Assembly (NCBI GenBank): GCA_950072225.1
Contig: CATMOP010000065.1
Span: forward strand, 1-8,940
Reading direction: 5' to 3'
DNA: 8,940 nt
Source: an uncultured Nitrospina sp.
GTDB taxonomy: Bacteria; Nitrospinota; Nitrospinia; Nitrospinales; VA-1
Shown here: positions 7,440 to 8,940 of the stretch, one piece after another
Layout of the letters: each line of letters opens with the position of its first letter
Numbering within the stretch: position 1 is the stretch's first letter
Notes under the pieces: model-generated
Databases searched by the model: none
What the model saw: only the letters and a program-made list of their open reading frames with translations
Told to the model about the DNA's origin: nothing
Made by a program: the position numbers and the translations under genes

Positions 7440-8027
7440 TTATTGGACAAGGCAGGCAATCAAGGAAGGATTGCTAAAAATTTTCCCCATTATCTCCGAA
7501 AGGGAGGCGTTTAATAATTTCTCGTTTGGAAAGGTCGCAGGTGTTATGTCAAATCGTTTTTTCTTTGAGGTGAAAATTTTGCTGAGCCTTTTCTCCTGAT
7601 TTTGACAAGTGGCTCTGACGTCTGCTTTAACTTGGACATTCATCCGGGGGATATTTTCCTGGTACCGGCTTTTAATATTTAATAGTTCAATTTTCAAGAC
7701 TCTTTCAGTTTTGGAATTGAAGTTTTTAGGCGAAAAACCTAGTTTTGTTAAACCTTGCTTAATCCGGATAGTAAAAATATCTTTCAAATCTCCTTGAGAA
7801 AAGACAGTGAACTTTCGCACTTTGAGTCCACCCTGCCATTTTGAAATAACATTGCTGGAGCGGATATCAACAACTTTGACCGCCACAGGAAGTCCTTTGC
7901 CAATATCAGAGTTGTGAATGGGAAGGGAAGGATTGATGAGAACGCGATGGTTTTTCGCGCATCCCGAGGAAAAGATAAAAAGCGTTAAAAAAGCTGTAAA
8001 AACAATTCTCAGGGACATTAATTTCAT
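7440..8027 (-). CDS. YajG-like outer-membrane lipoprotein
   Basis: This is a 195-residue protein. The N-terminus has a basic start, a hydrophobic stretch and a lipobox-like FSSGC with C23 as the probable lipidated residue, followed by AKN. After it the layout matches my memory of the E. coli YajG lipoprotein family: a beta strand ending in VVDIRSS (about 52-58), then DLKDIFTIRIKQGLTKLGF (80-98), an RVLKIELLNIKSRY strand, a VQVKADVRATCQNQ strand, and a C-terminal helix with LNASLSEIMGKI. YajG itself has no firmly established biochemical role. The Ser at lipobox -3 is less usual than Leu. The ATG at 8027 has no clear Shine-Dalgarno, and an in-frame ATG three codons later is possible. The gene is probably monocistronic, with the small plus-strand gene divergent to it. 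Confidence 0.7.
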   Translation of the reverse strand: MKLMSLRIVFTAFLTLFIFSSGCAKNHRVLINPSLPIHNSDIGKGLPVAVKVVDIRSSNVISKWQGGLKVRKFTVFSQGDLKDIFTIRIKQGLTKLGFSPKNFNSKTERVLKIELLNIKSRYQENIPRMNVQVKADVRATCQNQEKRLSKIFTSKKKRFDITPATFPNEKLLNASLSEIMGKIFSNPSLIACLVQ

Positions 8028-8093
8028 TTAGGATTAGAATTGACTTGAAAGGTGTATATTGTAATCTATCGATCCTATAAAATTAATTTTAAA

Positions 8094-8267
8094 ATGAAAT
8101 CTCTCAAAATCAAGTCATCACGAATAGGTATGGTGACCGTTGCTGAGGTAAAAGATAGGATGGGGCGGACTTTATTGACTTCGGGCCAGACTATTACTGC
8201 GCAGAACTTGAAAACCCTGATTCGATATTTATCGATTTTAGGGCTTGGGGGCCGATTTGTTTCCTGA
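8094..8267 (+). CDS. Small 57-residue protein with GMV/GRxLL module
   Basis: This is the only plausible plus-strand gene. From the ATG at 8094 the protein runs MKSLKIKSSRIGMVTVAEVK and on to ...GLGGRFVS. The core RIGMVTVAEVKDRMGRTLL, then SGQTIT and a helix QNLKTLIRYLSILGLGG, resembles a short module I know from many signalling proteins, written roughly as GMVLAEDVxDxxGRLLLxxGTxLTxxHLxxLxxWGI. That module often accompanies HDOD or HD-GYP domains; here it stands alone. The frame opens at a GTG at 8052, but the module begins near the ATG, so I prefer 8094. No clear Shine-Dalgarno precedes either. It fills a space free of minus-strand genes, is divergent from the lipoprotein gene, and its last 30 bases overlap convergently with the 158-residue gene. 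It could be a decayed fragment of a larger protein. Confidence 0.5.
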   Translation: MKSLKIKSSRIGMVTVAEVKDRMGRTLLTSGQTITAQNLKTLIRYLSILGLGGRFVS

Positions 8268-8714
8268 CTCAACATTGGCAAAAAATATTGAGCGGGAATG
8301 AACCCGCAAGGTGTAATCAATTTCCTGATTGGCGGTGGAAGGTTCCCGCACCAAAGGAAAACTCCATTCCGAAACCGTTCCCGGTCGATGCGGTTTACCT
8401 TTGATGATATTGCCCCCTTTATGAGGATTATTTAGAAGCACAAAATTCTTTCCTTTGCCGTTAGGCTCCTTATCGTAAGTATACACCCAGCCAAATATAT
8501 GGCTGATGGTTCGTGTTGAATTATTTCTAATTTTAAATACAATGGTGCTTGTTTTGTCAGGTAAGGTGTATAGGTTGGAAATACCAATCAGCCCGATATT
8601 TTCAAATTTCTCATTTACGTCTTCCTGAGCCAAGGCATTGCTGGGATAGTTTGCCAGGGCAAACATCCAATTCATCAAACCTAACCCTGATATTAACAGT
8701 AAGTATTTTTTCAT
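8238..8714 (-). CDS. Exported protein of unknown function
   Basis: This 158-residue protein begins MKKYLLLIS, with a long hydrophobic segment and an ALA^QED signal-peptidase site at about residues 27-30, so it is probably periplasmic or secreted. There is no Cys at the cleavage site, so it is not a lipoprotein. The mature part looks all-beta: a strand TSTIVFKIRNNSTRTI followed by GWVYTYDKEPNGKG recalls the 'conserved beta-sandwich with N-N/N-S turn' style of FxLYD-like accessory domains, but this is only a resemblance and I do not recognise the family. The C-terminus is a short polar tail ending SAPKP. The ATG has only a weak AGTGA ahead of it. The upstream partial gene ends 52 nt before, so the two may be cotranscribed. 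The final 30 bases overlap the convergent small plus-strand gene. Confidence 0.65.
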   Translation of the reverse strand: MKKYLLLISGLGLMNWMFALANYPSNALAQEDVNEKFENIGLIGISNLYTLPDKTSTIVFKIRNNSTRTISHIFGWVYTYDKEPNGKGKNFVLLNNPHKGGNIIKGKPHRPGTVSEWSFPLVREPSTANQEIDYTLRVHSRSIFFANVESGNKSAPKP

Positions 8715-8766
8715 AAATCACTTTGAAACCTAACTGAACCGGGTTGTTGATGGGTGAAGCCTGAGG

Positions 8767-8940
8767 TCAAAACTCAATTCCAGCAAAAGAATTCCTCATT
8801 TCCTCTTGAATAAAATTTTTCAACCTACCTGATTCTACCATTTGTTTAACCTTTAATACTGCTTTTGGGGTGAAATCTGCCTTTTTATATAGTTTTCCAC
8901 TTCTGTTTTGAGGAATAGATTGAAGCGTTCCGATTTGCCA
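8767..8940 (-). CDS. C-terminal 57 residues of an unrecognised protein (5' end outside window)
   Basis: On the minus strand a frame open from the right edge ends in TGA at 8767-8769. The visible part has a basic, Gln- and Ser-rich stretch (SIPQNRSGKLYKK), then a predicted helical region with TPKAVLKVKQMVESGRL and KNFIQEEMRNSF, ending AGIEF. The amphipathic helices resemble the end of a small regulatory or anti-sigma protein such as FlgM, but the likeness is too short to name it. It shares the direction of the following exported-protein gene. The frame is real-looking but short, so confidence is moderate. Confidence 0.45.
   Translation of the reverse strand, partial: WQIGTLQSIPQNRSGKLYKKADFTPKAVLKVKQMVESGRLKNFIQEEMRNSFAGIEF

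Noticed and set aside
8222..8235. Palindrome TCGATA-TT-TATCGA
   Set aside because: The loop would be only two bases and it lies inside the small plus-strand coding region; probably chance in AT-rich DNA.
8268..8307. Two hairpins (CTCAA/TTGAG and GCGGG/CCCGC) after the small plus-strand gene
   Set aside because: Neither is followed by a T-run on the plus strand and both lie within the coding region of the 158-residue protein, so I do not call a terminator.
8075..8320. Minus-strand 81-residue frame
   Set aside because: It overlaps both the small plus-strand gene and the end of the exported-protein gene, and its sequence shows no domain or signal; the plus-strand frame has a recognisable module.

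Overview
The window is a bacterial chromosomal segment of roughly 40-46% GC, coding almost entirely on the minus strand. Genes are therefore read here from high to low coordinates. Signal peptides, a lipoprotein and a NuoE/NuoG-type complex I module point to a Gram-negative bacterium that respires. An exported giant TPR protein beside an ammonium transporter would suit a Nitrospinota/Nitrospirota- or deltaproteobacteria-like lineage, but nothing in the window fixes the taxonomy and I hold this loosely. I see no mobile element, CRISPR array, tRNA or rRNA.

Right end (8940 to 7440, minus strand): the C-terminus of an unrecognised protein enters from the right edge. It is followed 52 nt later by a 158-residue exported protein of unknown function. 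Next comes the only plausible plus-strand gene, a 57-residue protein carrying a 'GMV..EV.D..GR.LL..G' module, which ends convergently inside the tail of the 158-residue gene. Then comes a YajG-like lipoprotein.

Centre (7439 to 3597): a 318-nt leader with a possible promoter and palindrome precedes amt, an intact ammonium channel gene with a strong ribosome binding site. Twelve nucleotides after amt begins a 759-residue exported protein made of twenty uninterrupted 34-residue TPRs plus a degenerate twenty-first. The two genes look like one operon. The usual amt partner, glnK, is not present. A probable terminator follows.

Left end (3596 to 1): a 352-nt intergenic region holds a good sigma70-type promoter and an A/T-only hairpin with a U-tract, leading into nuoE and nuoG. 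These two genes overlap by one base. nuoF, normally between them, is absent. nuoG stays open for 898 codons to the left edge, carries every expected iron-sulfur motif, and ends in a strikingly AT-rich stretch. NuoE and NuoG would belong to the electron-input arm of NADH:quinone oxidoreductase.

The points most worth follow-up are the amt-TPR pairing, the nuoE-nuoG order without nuoF, the composition break at the 3' end of nuoG, and the nuoE leader hairpin.
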